This document shows, piece by piece, positions 28,118 through 36,927 of a DNA stretch of 64,000 nucleotides (position 1 is its first letter; each line of letters starts with the position of its first letter). Under the pieces are notes generated by a model. It did no database searches, was not told where the DNA came from, and worked only from the letters and a program-made list of their open reading frames with translations. The translations under genes were made by a program, and so were the position numbers. Source of the stretch: CAZTDU01 sp050248795 (GTDB lineage Bacteria > Pseudomonadota > Gammaproteobacteria > Burkholderiales > SG8-39); NCBI GenBank assembly GCA_050248795.1, contig JBFWRS010000002.1, positions 1 to 64,000 of the forward strand. Direction: 5' to 3'.

Positions 28118-28126
28118 GGCGGAAAA

Positions 28127-30448
28127 CTATACCTTGTTGAGGGCGCGCCAGACCTTTTCGGGCGTAAGTGGCATCTCAAGGTGCGCGATGCCGTGCCCGG
28201 CGAGCGCATCCAGCACCGCGTGCACCACCGAGGGAACCGAGCCCAGCGTGCCCAGCTCGCCGCATCCCTTCACGCCGAGAAGGTTGGTCTTGCAGGGTGT
28301 GCCCTCGTCGAACCGGTGCTTCAGCGCCGGCATCTGGTCGGCACGCGGCACGCAGTAGTCCATCAGCGAACCGGTCAGCAACTGCCCGGACTGCGGGTCG
28401 TAGCGCGCCTGCTCGTACAGGGCCTGGCCGATGCCCTGCGCGACACCGCCGTGCACCTGCCCCTCGACGATCATGTGGTTGATGATGCGGCCGATGTCGT
28501 CGACGCTGACCAGCGACTCGACCCGCACCTCGCCGGTATCGGGATCGATCTCGATCTCGCACACCTGTGCACCGTTGGGCCAGGAGGGCGTGGACGGGGT
28601 CTCCGTGGCGGCGACGCGGATCATCCGTTCGGGCTGGCGCGACGCGAGTTCCGCCCAGTCCATGCCGCGGTCTGTACCGGCGATGGAGAAGCGGCCACTG
28701 CGATACTCGATGTCGGCGCTGGCGGCCTCCAGCGCATCCGCAGCCAGCTCCTTGCCGCGCACGATCACCTTGCGGCCGGCCGACACGGCGGCCGAGCCGC
28801 CGACGAACGCCGAGCGCGATCCCACGCTGCCCATGCCGTTCACCGCATCGGTGTCGCCCTGGACCACGCGCACCTTCGATGCGTCGACCTGCAGCACCTC
28901 GGTCATCAGCTGGATGTAGGTGGTCTCCAGTCCCTGCCCCATGGCCTGCGTGCCGGTGAAGACATCGACCGTGCCGTCGGCGGAGATCTTCACGTCCACG
29001 GTCTCGGTACGCACCGGCGCGCCGGTCCATTCCAGGTACACCGAAAGCCCCCGGCCGCGCAGCTTGCCTCGCTTCTTCGCCTCGTCACGGCGCGCATCGA
29101 ACCCCTGCCAGTCGGCCTCGACCAGCACGCGATCGAGGACGCGGGCGAAGTTGCCGTCGTCGTAGACGTCGCCGACGTGCGTCGGGTAGGGGAACTGCTC
29201 CGGACGGATGAAGTTGCGGCGCCTGATTTCGGCGGGGTCCAGCCTGAGGTCGCGCCCGGCCTGCTCGATCAAGCGCTCCATCAGGTAGTTGGCCTCGGGT
29301 CGCCCGGCGCCGCGGTAGGCACCGGTCGCCATGGTGTTGGTAAGCACGCCCTTGATGCGGTAGTCGACCACCGGTACGTGGTACACGGTGGTCTGCACCT
29401 TCGGCCCGAGCAGCAGCGGGATGACCGCGGTCGAACCCACCGGCACGGCGCCGAAGTTCGCCTGCATGTGCATGCGCAGCGCGAGGATCCTGCCATCGCT
29501 GTCCAGCGCCAGTTCGCCGTCGTAGTGCTGGTCGCGCCCCATGTGCGCGGCGAGGAAATCCTCGCTGCGCTCCCCCCGCCACTTCACCGGGCGGGCAAGC
29601 TTCCAGGACGCGTAGCAGACGAGCGCATCTTCAGGCGCGATGCCGGTCTTCAGGCCGAAGCCGCCGCCGATGTCGCCGACAACGACGCGGAAATCCTCGA
29701 CCTTGCGCTTGAATACGTCCGCGAGGCCCTGACGCGTGCCCGAGGGAGTCTGGCTCTGCGTATAGAGCGTGCAGCGCTCGCTCTCGTGCACGCCGATGGC
29801 GCAGCGCGGCTCCAGTGCCATGGCGATCAGGCGCTGGTTGGCAAGCGACACGCGCGTCACATGGGCGGCGGCGGCAAATGCCGCATCGCATGCCTTCGCA
29901 TCGCCGATCTGCGCCTCGGCGGAAATGTTGCCTGTCGCGGCGGTCCATAACTGCGGCGCGCCGGGCGCCATGGCCGCTTCCAGTTCGGTGACCGCGGCGA
30001 GTTCCTCGTACTCGATGGCGACCAGTTCGGCCGCGTCCTGCGCCTGCTCGCGCGTCTGCGCGACCACCGCCACCACCGGATGCCCGGCGTAGTACACGGT
30101 GCCGTCCGCGAGCGGATAGCGCGGCGGCGCCGCCATCGGCGAGCCGTCGGCACGCTTGAACAGCGGCGGAAACGGCATCGGATGCAGGCCGTCACGCTTC
30201 AGGTCATCGATCGTCCATGCAGCGAGCACGCCGGGCGCACCCTGTGCCGCCGACACGTCGATCGACGCGATGCGCGCATGCGCGTGGGGCGAGCGCAGCA
30301 GCACCAGCCAGACCTGGCCGGGGAATACGCGGTCGTCGCTGAACAGCCCCTGACCCTTGAGCAGCCGGTCGTCTTCGACGCGCTTCTGGGAACGGGACGC
30401 GCCGAAGCGCACTGAATCGGGATCAAATTGGATGGCGGGCGCGTTCAT
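28127..30448 (-). CDS. Molybdopterin-binding large subunit of a xanthine dehydrogenase/CoxL-like hydroxylase
   Basis: A 773-residue molybdenum hydroxylase large subunit. Cofactor motifs are GGGFGLKTG, the active-site loop AYRGAGRPEAN and the catalytic-Glu block GCGELGTLGS. The loop is of the form II kind, not the AYXCSFR loop of genuine form I CO dehydrogenases, so CO oxidation is not predicted. The small Fe2S2 and medium FAD subunits are not encoded in the window, so it is an orphan here. I chose the ATG at 30448 because the open frame upstream reads through tRNA-Ser. It lies 21 bp downstream of the tRNA. Confidence 0.9.
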   Translation of the reverse strand: MNAPAIQFDPDSVRFGASRSQKRVEDDRLLKGQGLFSDDRVFPGQVWLVLLRSPHAHARIASIDVSAAQGAPGVLAAWTIDDLKRDGLHPMPFPPLFKRADGSPMAAPPRYPLADGTVYYAGHPVVAVVAQTREQAQDAAELVAIEYEELAAVTELEAAMAPGAPQLWTAATGNISAEAQIGDAKACDAAFAAAAHVTRVSLANQRLIAMALEPRCAIGVHESERCTLYTQSQTPSGTRQGLADVFKRKVEDFRVVVGDIGGGFGLKTGIAPEDALVCYASWKLARPVKWRGERSEDFLAAHMGRDQHYDGELALDSDGRILALRMHMQANFGAVPVGSTAVIPLLLGPKVQTTVYHVPVVDYRIKGVLTNTMATGAYRGAGRPEANYLMERLIEQAGRDLRLDPAEIRRRNFIRPEQFPYPTHVGDVYDDGNFARVLDRVLVEADWQGFDARRDEAKKRGKLRGRGLSVYLEWTGAPVRTETVDVKISADGTVDVFTGTQAMGQGLETTYIQLMTEVLQVDASKVRVVQGDTDAVNGMGSVGSRSAFVGGSAAVSAGRKVIVRGKELAADALEAASADIEYRSGRFSIAGTDRGMDWAELASRQPERMIRVAATETPSTPSWPNGAQVCEIEIDPDTGEVRVESLVSVDDIGRIINHMIVEGQVHGGVAQGIGQALYEQARYDPQSGQLLTGSLMDYCVPRADQMPALKHRFDEGTPCKTNLLGVKGCGELGTLGSVPSVVHAVLDALAGHGIAHLEMPLTPEKVWRALNKV

Positions 30449-30469
30449 TCCGGTCTGCTGGCAAGGGGT

Positions 30470-30559
30470 TGGCGGAGAGAGAGGGATTCGAACCCCCGGT
30501 ACGGATAACCGTACAACAGATTTCGAGTCTGCCGCATTCGACCACTCTGCCATCTCTCC
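30470..30559 (-). tRNA. tRNA-Ser (anticodon CGA)
   Basis: The 90-nt gene has a perfect 7-bp acceptor stem (GGAGAGA with TCTCTCC), discriminator G and an encoded CCA. The anticodon loop is CTCGAAA in a GCAGA/TCTGT stem, giving anticodon CGA for UCG codons. The T-arm is GGGGGTTCGAATCCCTC. A long variable arm (TGTACGGTTATCCGTACC) marks it as a class II tRNA. It lies 28 bp downstream of serS on the same strand. Confidence 0.97.
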
Positions 30560-30587
30560 GCATCGCGATCGTCGCGACGCGATCTTA

Positions 30588-31865
30588 TCACGCGGGGTGC
30601 AGTCGCTCCGCGCCGCCCATGTATCCGCGCAGCGCAAAGGGAATCGTCACGCTGCCATCCGCGTTCTGGCAGTTCTCCAGGATCGCGACCAGCGTGCGAC
30701 CGACCGCAAGCCCCGAGCCGTTGAGCGTATGCACGAGCTCCGGACGGCCCTTCTCGTTCCTGAATCGCGCCTGCATGCGGCGCGCCTGGAACGCCTCGAA
30801 GTTCGAGCACGACGAAATCTCGCGGTAGGCATTCTGCGCGGGCAGCCAGACCTCGATATCGTAGGTCTTGGCAGAAGAGAACCCCATGTCGCCCGTGCAC
30901 AGCAGCATCACGCGGTAGGGCAGTTCCAGCTTGCGCAGGATGGATTCCGCGTGCGCGGTGAGCGCCTCCAGCACCTCGTAGGATTGCGACGGATGCACCA
31001 CCTGCACGATCTCGACCTTGTCGAACTGGTGCTGCCGGATCATGCCGCGCGTGTCCTTGCCTGCCGCACCGGCCTCGGAACGGAAGCACGGCGAATGGCA
31101 GGCGAAGCGCAGCGGCAGCTTCTCCAACGGCACGATTTCGTCGCGCAAGAAATTGGTGACCGGTACTTCCGCGGTAGGAATCAGGTAGAGGTCGCGGTCC
31201 TCGATCTTGAACAGGTCCGACTTGAACTTGGCAAGGCTGGTGACGCCATTTGCCGAGTTCCCCGACACCATGTAGGGCACGTAGACCTCGGTATAGCCGT
31301 GCTCCGAGGTGTGCACGTCCAGCATGAACTGGGCGAGCGCGCGGTGCAGCCTGGCGAGCCCGCCCTTGATCACCGAGAAGCGCGCCCCCGACAGCTTGGC
31401 CGCGGTTTCGAAATCGAGCATTCCCAGGCGAGCGCCCACGTCCACATGGTCCCTGACCGGGAAATCGAACTCTCGCGGCTGGCCCCAGCGGCGCGCCTCG
31501 ACGTTGGCGTCGGCGGAGCCCCCCGCCGGAACCGACTCGTGCGGCAGGTTGGGAATCACCTCCATGAACTCGCGCAGCACAGCCTGCAGTTCGGCCAGCT
31601 CCCGTTCCGAGCTTTCGAGCGCCGCCTTCGAATTCTCGGCCGCCGCCATCAGCGCGGCCGCATCCTCGCCTCGCGATTTCGCCTGGCCAATTGCCTTCGC
31701 CGCCCTGTTCCGCTCCGCCTGCGCGCCCTCGACCCGCTGCTGCAATTCCTTGCGCTGCGCGTCCAGCTGCCTGAACCGCACCACGTCCAGCGCGTAGCCG
31801 GCGCGCGCGGCAAGCCGCGCCGCCACGGCGTCTGCATCGGTCCTCAGCAGCTGTATGTCGATCAT
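30588..31865 (-). CDS. serS: Seryl-tRNA synthetase
   Basis: SerRS charges tRNA-Ser. The 425 residues comprise an N-terminal helical hairpin (about 30-105, coiled-coil rich in Glu, Arg and Ala) that grips the tRNA long arm, and a class II core. Motif 2 is CFRSEAGAAGKDTRGMIRQH and motif 3 is LNGSGLAVGRTLVAILEN. The ATG overlaps the rarA stop (ATGA). The substrate tRNA-Ser follows directly downstream. Confidence 0.97.
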   Translation of the reverse strand: MIDIQLLRTDADAVAARLAARAGYALDVVRFRQLDAQRKELQQRVEGAQAERNRAAKAIGQAKSRGEDAAALMAAAENSKAALESSERELAELQAVLREFMEVIPNLPHESVPAGGSADANVEARRWGQPREFDFPVRDHVDVGARLGMLDFETAAKLSGARFSVIKGGLARLHRALAQFMLDVHTSEHGYTEVYVPYMVSGNSANGVTSLAKFKSDLFKIEDRDLYLIPTAEVPVTNFLRDEIVPLEKLPLRFACHSPCFRSEAGAAGKDTRGMIRQHQFDKVEIVQVVHPSQSYEVLEALTAHAESILRKLELPYRVMLLCTGDMGFSSAKTYDIEVWLPAQNAYREISSCSNFEAFQARRMQARFRNEKGRPELVHTLNGSGLAVGRTLVAILENCQNADGSVTIPFALRGYMGGAERLHPA

Positions 31866-33142
31866 TTTGCCGTCCGGCTTCTCAGATACTCGAGTTTCTC
31901 GCGGATCTTCTGCTCCAGGCCGCGATCCGACGGCTGGTACCAGGTCACGCCCGGCATGCCTTCGGGAAAGTAGTTCTCGCCCGCTGCGTACGCCTCTTCC
32001 TCGTCGTGCGCGTAGCGGTAATTCCTGCCGTAGCCGAGGTCCTTCATCAGGCGCGTCGGCGCATTGCGCAGGTGCATCGGTACCGGCCGCGTGCCGTCGC
32101 GGGAGACGAAATCGCGGGCCGCATTATAGGCGCTGTAGGCCGCGTTCGACTTCGCCGCGACCGCGAGGTACAGCACGGCTTCGGCCAGCGCAAGCTCACC
32201 CTCCGGAGACCCGAGCCGTTCGTAGGTCTCGCAGGCATCCAGCGCCAGGCGGAGCGCGCGCGGGTCGGCGAGACCGATGTCCTCGATCGCCATGCGCACG
32301 ATCCGGCGGCCGACGTAGAGCGGGTCGGTACCTCCATCCAGCATGCGCACCAGCCAGTACAGCGACGCATCCGGGTCCGAGCCGCGCACCGACTTGTGCA
32401 GTGCGGATATCTGGTCGTAGAACTGCTCGCCGCCCTTGTCGAAGCGCCGCAGGTTCCGCGCCATGGTGCGATCGACGAAATCGCCGTCGATGGCGGCGAT
32501 GGCGGCGGCCTGCGCGGCGTTGCCGAGGATCTCGATCGCGTTCAGCAGCCGGCGCGCGTCGCCGTCGGCAAAGCCGATGACGCGCTCACGCCCCGTTGCG
32601 TCGATTGCCACGCCAGCGCGCTCCAGCAGCGCCTCGAGATCCTCGCGCGACAGGCTTTCGAGCACATAGACGCTGGCGCGGGAAAGCAGCGCGCCGTTTA
32701 CCTCGAAGGACGGGTTCTCGGTAGTCGCGCCGATGAAGGTGAAAAGTCCGCGCTCGACGAAGGGCAGGAAAGCGTCCTGCTGGCCCTTGTTGAAGCGGTG
32801 CACCTCGTCCACGAACAGGATGGTGTGCCTGCCGGAACGCGCAAGCTCGGCTTCCGCGGCCTGCACCGCATCGCGGATATCCTTGATGCCGGAGAGCACT
32901 GCCGAGAGCGCGATGAACTCCGCGTCGAAGGCCTTCGCCATCAACCGCGCCAGCGTGGTCTTGCCGACGCCAGGCGGCCCCCACAGGATCATCGAATGCA
33001 GCTTCCCGGACTCGAACGCCACGCGCAGCGGCTTTCCAGGTCCGAGCAGGTGCTGCTGACCGATTACTTCGTCCAGCGTCTTCGGTCGCAGTCGCTCCGC
33101 GAGCGGCGCCCGGGGCTCTGCGGCGCCGAAGAGCTCACTCAA
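31862..33142 (-). CDS. rarA: Replication-associated recombination protein A (MgsA/RarA)
   Basis: RarA is a clamp-loader-like AAA+ ATPase acting at stalled forks. The 426 residues show the N-terminal RPKTLDEVIGQQHLLG, Walker A GPPGVGKTT and Walker B with FVDEVHRFNK. The C-terminal tetramerisation region follows with YGRNYRYAHD near the end. The start is a TTG at 33142, inside the end of lolA (8-bp overlap). The ftsK-lolA-rarA-serS order is conserved in many proteobacteria, including Escherichia coli. Confidence 0.95.
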   Translation of the reverse strand: MSELFGAAEPRAPLAERLRPKTLDEVIGQQHLLGPGKPLRVAFESGKLHSMILWGPPGVGKTTLARLMAKAFDAEFIALSAVLSGIKDIRDAVQAAEAELARSGRHTILFVDEVHRFNKGQQDAFLPFVERGLFTFIGATTENPSFEVNGALLSRASVYVLESLSREDLEALLERAGVAIDATGRERVIGFADGDARRLLNAIEILGNAAQAAAIAAIDGDFVDRTMARNLRRFDKGGEQFYDQISALHKSVRGSDPDASLYWLVRMLDGGTDPLYVGRRIVRMAIEDIGLADPRALRLALDACETYERLGSPEGELALAEAVLYLAVAAKSNAAYSAYNAARDFVSRDGTRPVPMHLRNAPTRLMKDLGYGRNYRYAHDEEEAYAAGENYFPEGMPGVTWYQPSDRGLEQKIREKLEYLRSRTAK

Positions 33143-33740
33143 GGACGTCGGCCCCCTTGGGCGGCGTGAAGCTGAACGTGCCGGCCTCCAGCACGGGATT
33201 TCGCCTCAGGCTCGTGAACCGCAGCACGGTAGTCTGGCCGAAAGGATCGAACAGTTCCATCGCCTCCACCCCCGCCACGCCGAGGCCAAGCCGGATGCGT
33301 TCGAAACCCGCATCGCGATCACGCGGCCGGGCTTCGAGCCATTCCAGCCCGTCGCGCACGCCAAGGTCCTCAAGCACGAAAGCCTGGGCCACGTCCGCGG
33401 CTCCGGCAAGCAGTGCAGCCGGGGTCGAGCCGATTGCGCGTGCCATGCGCTTTACCGTGACCTGGTTCAGGTCTTCGTCCCAGATCCAGACCTTCTCGCC
33501 GTTGCCGACGATCAGTTGCGGATGCGGCCGGGCGTAGGTCCAGCGGAACCTGCCCGGGCGCTGGAACGCGAACGTGCCGTTGGATGACTGCACCAGCTTG
33601 CCGTTGCGGTCGAACACCTGCTGCGCAAAGTCCGACTGCGCCGCGGACGTGGTGCGCAGGAACGCCTGGAAGCGCTCGATACTGGAAGCATGCGCGGTCG
33701 ATGCGACGAACAGCAGTGTCGCGGCGAGCAGCCGGAGCAC
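33135..33740 (-). CDS. lolA: Outer-membrane lipoprotein carrier protein LolA
   Basis: LolA ferries lipoproteins across the periplasm from LolCDE to LolB. The 201 residues begin with a signal peptide (LAATLLFVASTAHA). The LolA fold follows with SNGTFAFQRPGRFRWTY and VWIWDEDLNQVTVKRM, both family signatures. The start is a GTG that shares one base with the ftsK TAG stop, so lolA is translationally coupled to ftsK. BamD and the other lipoproteins of this window would be clients. Confidence 0.94.
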   Translation of the reverse strand: MLRLLAATLLFVASTAHASSIERFQAFLRTTSAAQSDFAQQVFDRNGKLVQSSNGTFAFQRPGRFRWTYARPHPQLIVGNGEKVWIWDEDLNQVTVKRMARAIGSTPAALLAGAADVAQAFVLEDLGVRDGLEWLEARPRDRDAGFERIRLGLGVAGVEAMELFDPFGQTTVLRFTSLRRNPVLEAGTFSFTPPKGADVLE

Positions 33741-36022
33741 TATTCGGCCTTCGCAGGAACGAGGACTTCGCGATTGCCGTTGGACTGCATCGGTGAGACC
33801 AGCCCCGCCCTTTCCATGTCCTCGATCAGCCGCGCGGCGCGGTTGTAGCCGATGCGCAGGTGGCGCTGAACCAGCGATATCGACGGCCTGCGCGTGCGCA
33901 CGACGATCTCCACGGCCTGGTCGTAGAGTGCATCCTTCTCGCCGCCTGCGCTCGCGTCCGCGCCTCCAGCCATGCCGTCGTCCCCGACCGCCGGCTCGAG
34001 CACCTCCTCGATGTAATCGGGCGTGGCCAGCGACTTCAGGTACTCCACCACCTTGTGCACCTCGTGGTCGGCGACGAACGCGCCGTGCAATCGCTGCGTC
34101 AGCCCGGTTCCCGCGGGCAGGTAGAGCATGTCGCCCGAGCCGAGCAGCGCCTCGGCGCCCTGCTGGTCGAGGATGGTGCGCGAATCCACGCGGCTCGCCA
34201 CCTGGAAGGCGATGCGCGTAGGGATATTGGCTTTGATCAGGCCGGTGATGACGTCCACTGAGGGTCGCTGCGTGGCGAGGATCAGGTGGATGCCGGCCGC
34301 ACGCGCCTTCTGCGCCAGCCGAGCGATCAGTTCCTCGACCTTCTTCCCCACCACCATCATCAGGTCGGCGAGCTCGTCGATGACGACGACGATGTGCGGC
34401 ATCGCCTGCAGCGGCTGTGGCGCGTCGGTTTCCAGCGTCGCCGGGTCCTGCAGCGGCTTGCCGGATTTCTCCGCGTCCGCGACCTTATGGTTGAAACCCG
34501 AGAGGTTGCGCACGCCCACCCACGACATCAGCTTGTAGCGGCGCTCCATCTCGCCCACGCACCAGCTGAGCGCGTTGGCCGCCTGCTTCATGTCGATGAC
34601 GACCGGCGCGAGCAGGTGCGGAATGTCCTGGTAGACCGACAGCTCGAGCATCTTCGGATCGATCAGGATCAGCCGCACCGTCTTCGGCTCCGCCTTGTAA
34701 AGCAGCGACAGGATCATGGCGTTGATCGCCACCGATTTCCCCGAGCCGGTGGTGCCCGCCACCAGCAGGTGCGGCATCTTCGCGAGATCCGCGACCACCG
34801 GACGCCCGGAGATGTCCTTGCCGAGCGCCAGCGCGAGCGGAGAGGCCATGGATGCGTAAACCTCCGAGCCGAGGATCTCGGACAGGCGCACCGTCTCGCG
34901 GTGCGGATTGGGAATCTCCAGCCCCATGCAGCTCTTGCCGGGAATCGTCTCCACGACCCGGATGGATACCACCGACAGCGCGCGGGCGAGGTCCTTCACC
35001 AGGCTGAGGATCTGGCTGCCCTTTACCCCCACCGCAGGCTCGATCTCGTAGCGCGTGATGACCGGCCCCGGGTAGGCGGCCAATACCTTCACCTGGACGC
35101 CGAAATCCGACAGCTTCTTCTCGATCAGCCTGGAGGTGAACTCCAGCGTCTCCGCGCTTACCGTCTCGCCTTCTCGACCCGACTCGTCGAGCAGCTTCAC
35201 CGGCGGCAGCGGCGTCTCGGGCAGGTTCTCGAACAGCGGCGCCTGCTTCTCCTTCTGCACGCGCTCGGACTTCCTGATCTCGACGACCGGGACTTCGATC
35301 TTCAGGGGGGGATGGTCCTCCTCGCGCTTCTTCTCCGCCTCGACGACGAACTCACGCTCCTCGCGCGCGATCTCGCCGATCCTGCGGTCCGAGCGGAGCT
35401 CGCGCGCCTTCATGGCGAGAATCCAGGCCGATTCGAGCAGAAAACCGGTGAACTCCGCCACTGCGACCCAGGACACGCCGGTGAAAAGGCTGAGGCCGAG
35501 CGCCGCCAGCGTAAAGAGCAGCAGCGTTCCCCCCGTGAAGCCGAGCGAGGCCCTGGCAAGCTCGCCGACGACCGCGCCGACGATGCCGCCGGGCCCCACC
35601 TGCGGAAGATGAACCTCCAGCGAATGCAGGCGCAAGGCTTCGATGCCGGCGCCTGCGGCGATGAGCATGCAGAACCCGGCCACGGACAGCCCTACCGACC
35701 GCCAGTCGACCTGCGGGCGACTCTCGATCCGGCGATAGCCCCAGGCGACGCCCAGCAGGCAGGCGGCGACGAACCAGTACGCGGAAAGGCCGAACGCCGA
35801 CAGCAGCACATCGGCGATCGCCGCGCCCACGTAGCCGCCGGCATTGTGCGGAGGGTCGCTGGTCGAGACCGACCACCCGGGATCTCCTCGATGGTAGGTG
35901 AGCAGGATCACCAGCAGGTACGCCGCCACGGCGACCAGCGCCAGCCAGCGTGCCTCGCGCAGCAGGCCGGTAAGCTTTGCCGGCAGGGGCGCCTGGGATT
36001 GCGATTTCTCTGCTGCAGCCAT
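33740..36022 (-). CDS. ftsK: DNA translocase FtsK
   Basis: FtsK pumps chromosome termini through the septum and activates XerCD at dif. The 760 residues comprise four N-terminal membrane helices (about 25-190), a short charged linker (EKKREEDHPPLKIE region) and the RecA-like motor with Walker A VAGTTGSGKSVAIN and Walker B IVVVIDELADLMM. The C-terminal gamma winged helix (QRHLRIGYNRAARLIEDMER) reads KOPS. The linker is short, as in SpoIIIE-like or beta-proteobacterial FtsK. I chose the ATG at 36022 (MAAAEKSQ); the longer open frame crosses a terminator. Confidence 0.96.
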   Translation of the reverse strand: MAAAEKSQSQAPLPAKLTGLLREARWLALVAVAAYLLVILLTYHRGDPGWSVSTSDPPHNAGGYVGAAIADVLLSAFGLSAYWFVAACLLGVAWGYRRIESRPQVDWRSVGLSVAGFCMLIAAGAGIEALRLHSLEVHLPQVGPGGIVGAVVGELARASLGFTGGTLLLFTLAALGLSLFTGVSWVAVAEFTGFLLESAWILAMKARELRSDRRIGEIAREEREFVVEAEKKREEDHPPLKIEVPVVEIRKSERVQKEKQAPLFENLPETPLPPVKLLDESGREGETVSAETLEFTSRLIEKKLSDFGVQVKVLAAYPGPVITRYEIEPAVGVKGSQILSLVKDLARALSVVSIRVVETIPGKSCMGLEIPNPHRETVRLSEILGSEVYASMASPLALALGKDISGRPVVADLAKMPHLLVAGTTGSGKSVAINAMILSLLYKAEPKTVRLILIDPKMLELSVYQDIPHLLAPVVIDMKQAANALSWCVGEMERRYKLMSWVGVRNLSGFNHKVADAEKSGKPLQDPATLETDAPQPLQAMPHIVVVIDELADLMMVVGKKVEELIARLAQKARAAGIHLILATQRPSVDVITGLIKANIPTRIAFQVASRVDSRTILDQQGAEALLGSGDMLYLPAGTGLTQRLHGAFVADHEVHKVVEYLKSLATPDYIEEVLEPAVGDDGMAGGADASAGGEKDALYDQAVEIVVRTRRPSISLVQRHLRIGYNRAARLIEDMERAGLVSPMQSNGNREVLVPAKAE

Positions 36023-36038
36023 CGCGCAAATGTAGCCT

Positions 36039-36070
36039 AAAAAAACAAAAACCCCCGCCGCGGCGGGGGT
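36039..36070 (-). terminator. Intrinsic terminator downstream of the FecR-domain gene
   Basis: On the minus strand a perfect GC palindrome (CCCCCGCCGCGGCGGGGG, 36052-36069) is followed by a T-rich tract with one G (complement of the A run at 36039-36051). It lies about 26 bp after the FecR gene stop and ends the exoprotein locus before ftsK. Confidence 0.9.
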
Positions 36071-36095
36071 TGGTGGGAATCGCCTTTGCGCGTGT

Positions 36096-36812
36096 CTAGC
36101 GGCGTACCACGCACTCCAGGCTCTTGCCGGCATTGACGGCACTGCCCGCCATCACCGACTGGATGAAAGTCGCCGGCGGCGTGAACTGCAGGCCGGGATC
36201 CGTGGACAGGAAGAGCGGCGGCGCGTTCTGCGCGATCATGCCGAACTGGCCGGCGGTCAGGCCGAGTTCGCCGGCACCGTTCTTCACCACCACCTCGCCG
36301 TCGGCGACGCTGACGTATACCGCGGGCTCCAGCCTGCCGCACTCGGCCGAAGTGCGGTTATTCACGCAGTCGTCCGCCGAGTACGTGGTGCCGCGGATGC
36401 CGATGGTGGCCGTCGCCGTGCCGAGCTGGTACTTGTCCCGGCTGCGCTTGCCTACAATTCCCGTGACAGCGCGCATGCCACCCTTGAGCAGGCCGAACAG
36501 GAATGAATCTTCCTGCGGCTTGTCCTCGGCGAACTTGAAGTTCTCGATCTTCACCGAGGTGTTCGGCTTGAGCGTGATCTGGCCGCCGTCGCTGAACCGG
36601 ATCTGCGCGTAGCTGTCCTTCTGCGTGTTCACCGTATCGCCGCTGCCGATCTCCGAGCGTTGGGAAAGGATGCGCACCGAGCCGTCCGGCTTCTGCACCG
36701 AGAGCGTTCCGGAAAGCTGGGTTATCGTGCCGCTGCTCGCGAGCGCGGCACTGCTGGTCGCGCACAAGGCCGCCGCAATGGCGAAACCAAGGATTCTGGG
36801 CGTGGTTCTCAT
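36096..36812 (-). CDS. Exported FecR-domain protein
   Basis: A 238-residue secreted or periplasmic protein. A signal peptide (ILGFAIAAALCATSSAALA) ends near residue 26. The FecR domain covers about 40-130: SRSEIGSGDTVNTQ-like onset, SYAQIRFSDGGQITLKPNTS and KIENFKF. Unlike classical FecR it has no N-terminal cytoplasmic or membrane part, so it is not a sigma-factor regulator. Four cysteines lie in the mature part. A strong ribosome site (AAGGAGAG) precedes the ATG. It follows the CRP-family gene by 115 bp and ends at a strong terminator, so it is the last gene of the exoprotein locus. Confidence 0.88.
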   Translation of the reverse strand: MRTTPRILGFAIAAALCATSSAALASSGTITQLSGTLSVQKPDGSVRILSQRSEIGSGDTVNTQKDSYAQIRFSDGGQITLKPNTSVKIENFKFAEDKPQEDSFLFGLLKGGMRAVTGIVGKRSRDKYQLGTATATIGIRGTTYSADDCVNNRTSAECGRLEPAVYVSVADGEVVVKNGAGELGLTAGQFGMIAQNAPPLFLSTDPGLQFTPPATFIQSVMAGSAVNAGKSLECVVRR

Positions 36813-36927
36813 ATGCTCTCCTTCGCTGGACTTCCGCTTTTCATATTTACATCCTACCCTCGCAACCAGAGAAGCTACAGGAACTAGTTCACGCATAAGG
36901 CTTTTTTTCGATCCCCGGCGTGACGGA

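Noticed and set aside
28127..30448. Carbon monoxide dehydrogenase (form I CoxL).
   Set aside because: The active-site loop is AYRGAGR, not the AYXCSFR of form I, and no coxS/coxM genes are present.
30449..30637. N-terminal extension of the CoxL-like open frame.
   Set aside because: It reads through tRNA-Ser; the peptide corresponds to tRNA sequence. The ATG at 30448 matches the family start.
36881..36890. Palindrome GAACTAGTTC upstream of the FecR gene as a second CRP site.
   Set aside because: Only one half resembles GTGA and the second half is TCCT rather than TCAC, so the match is weak.
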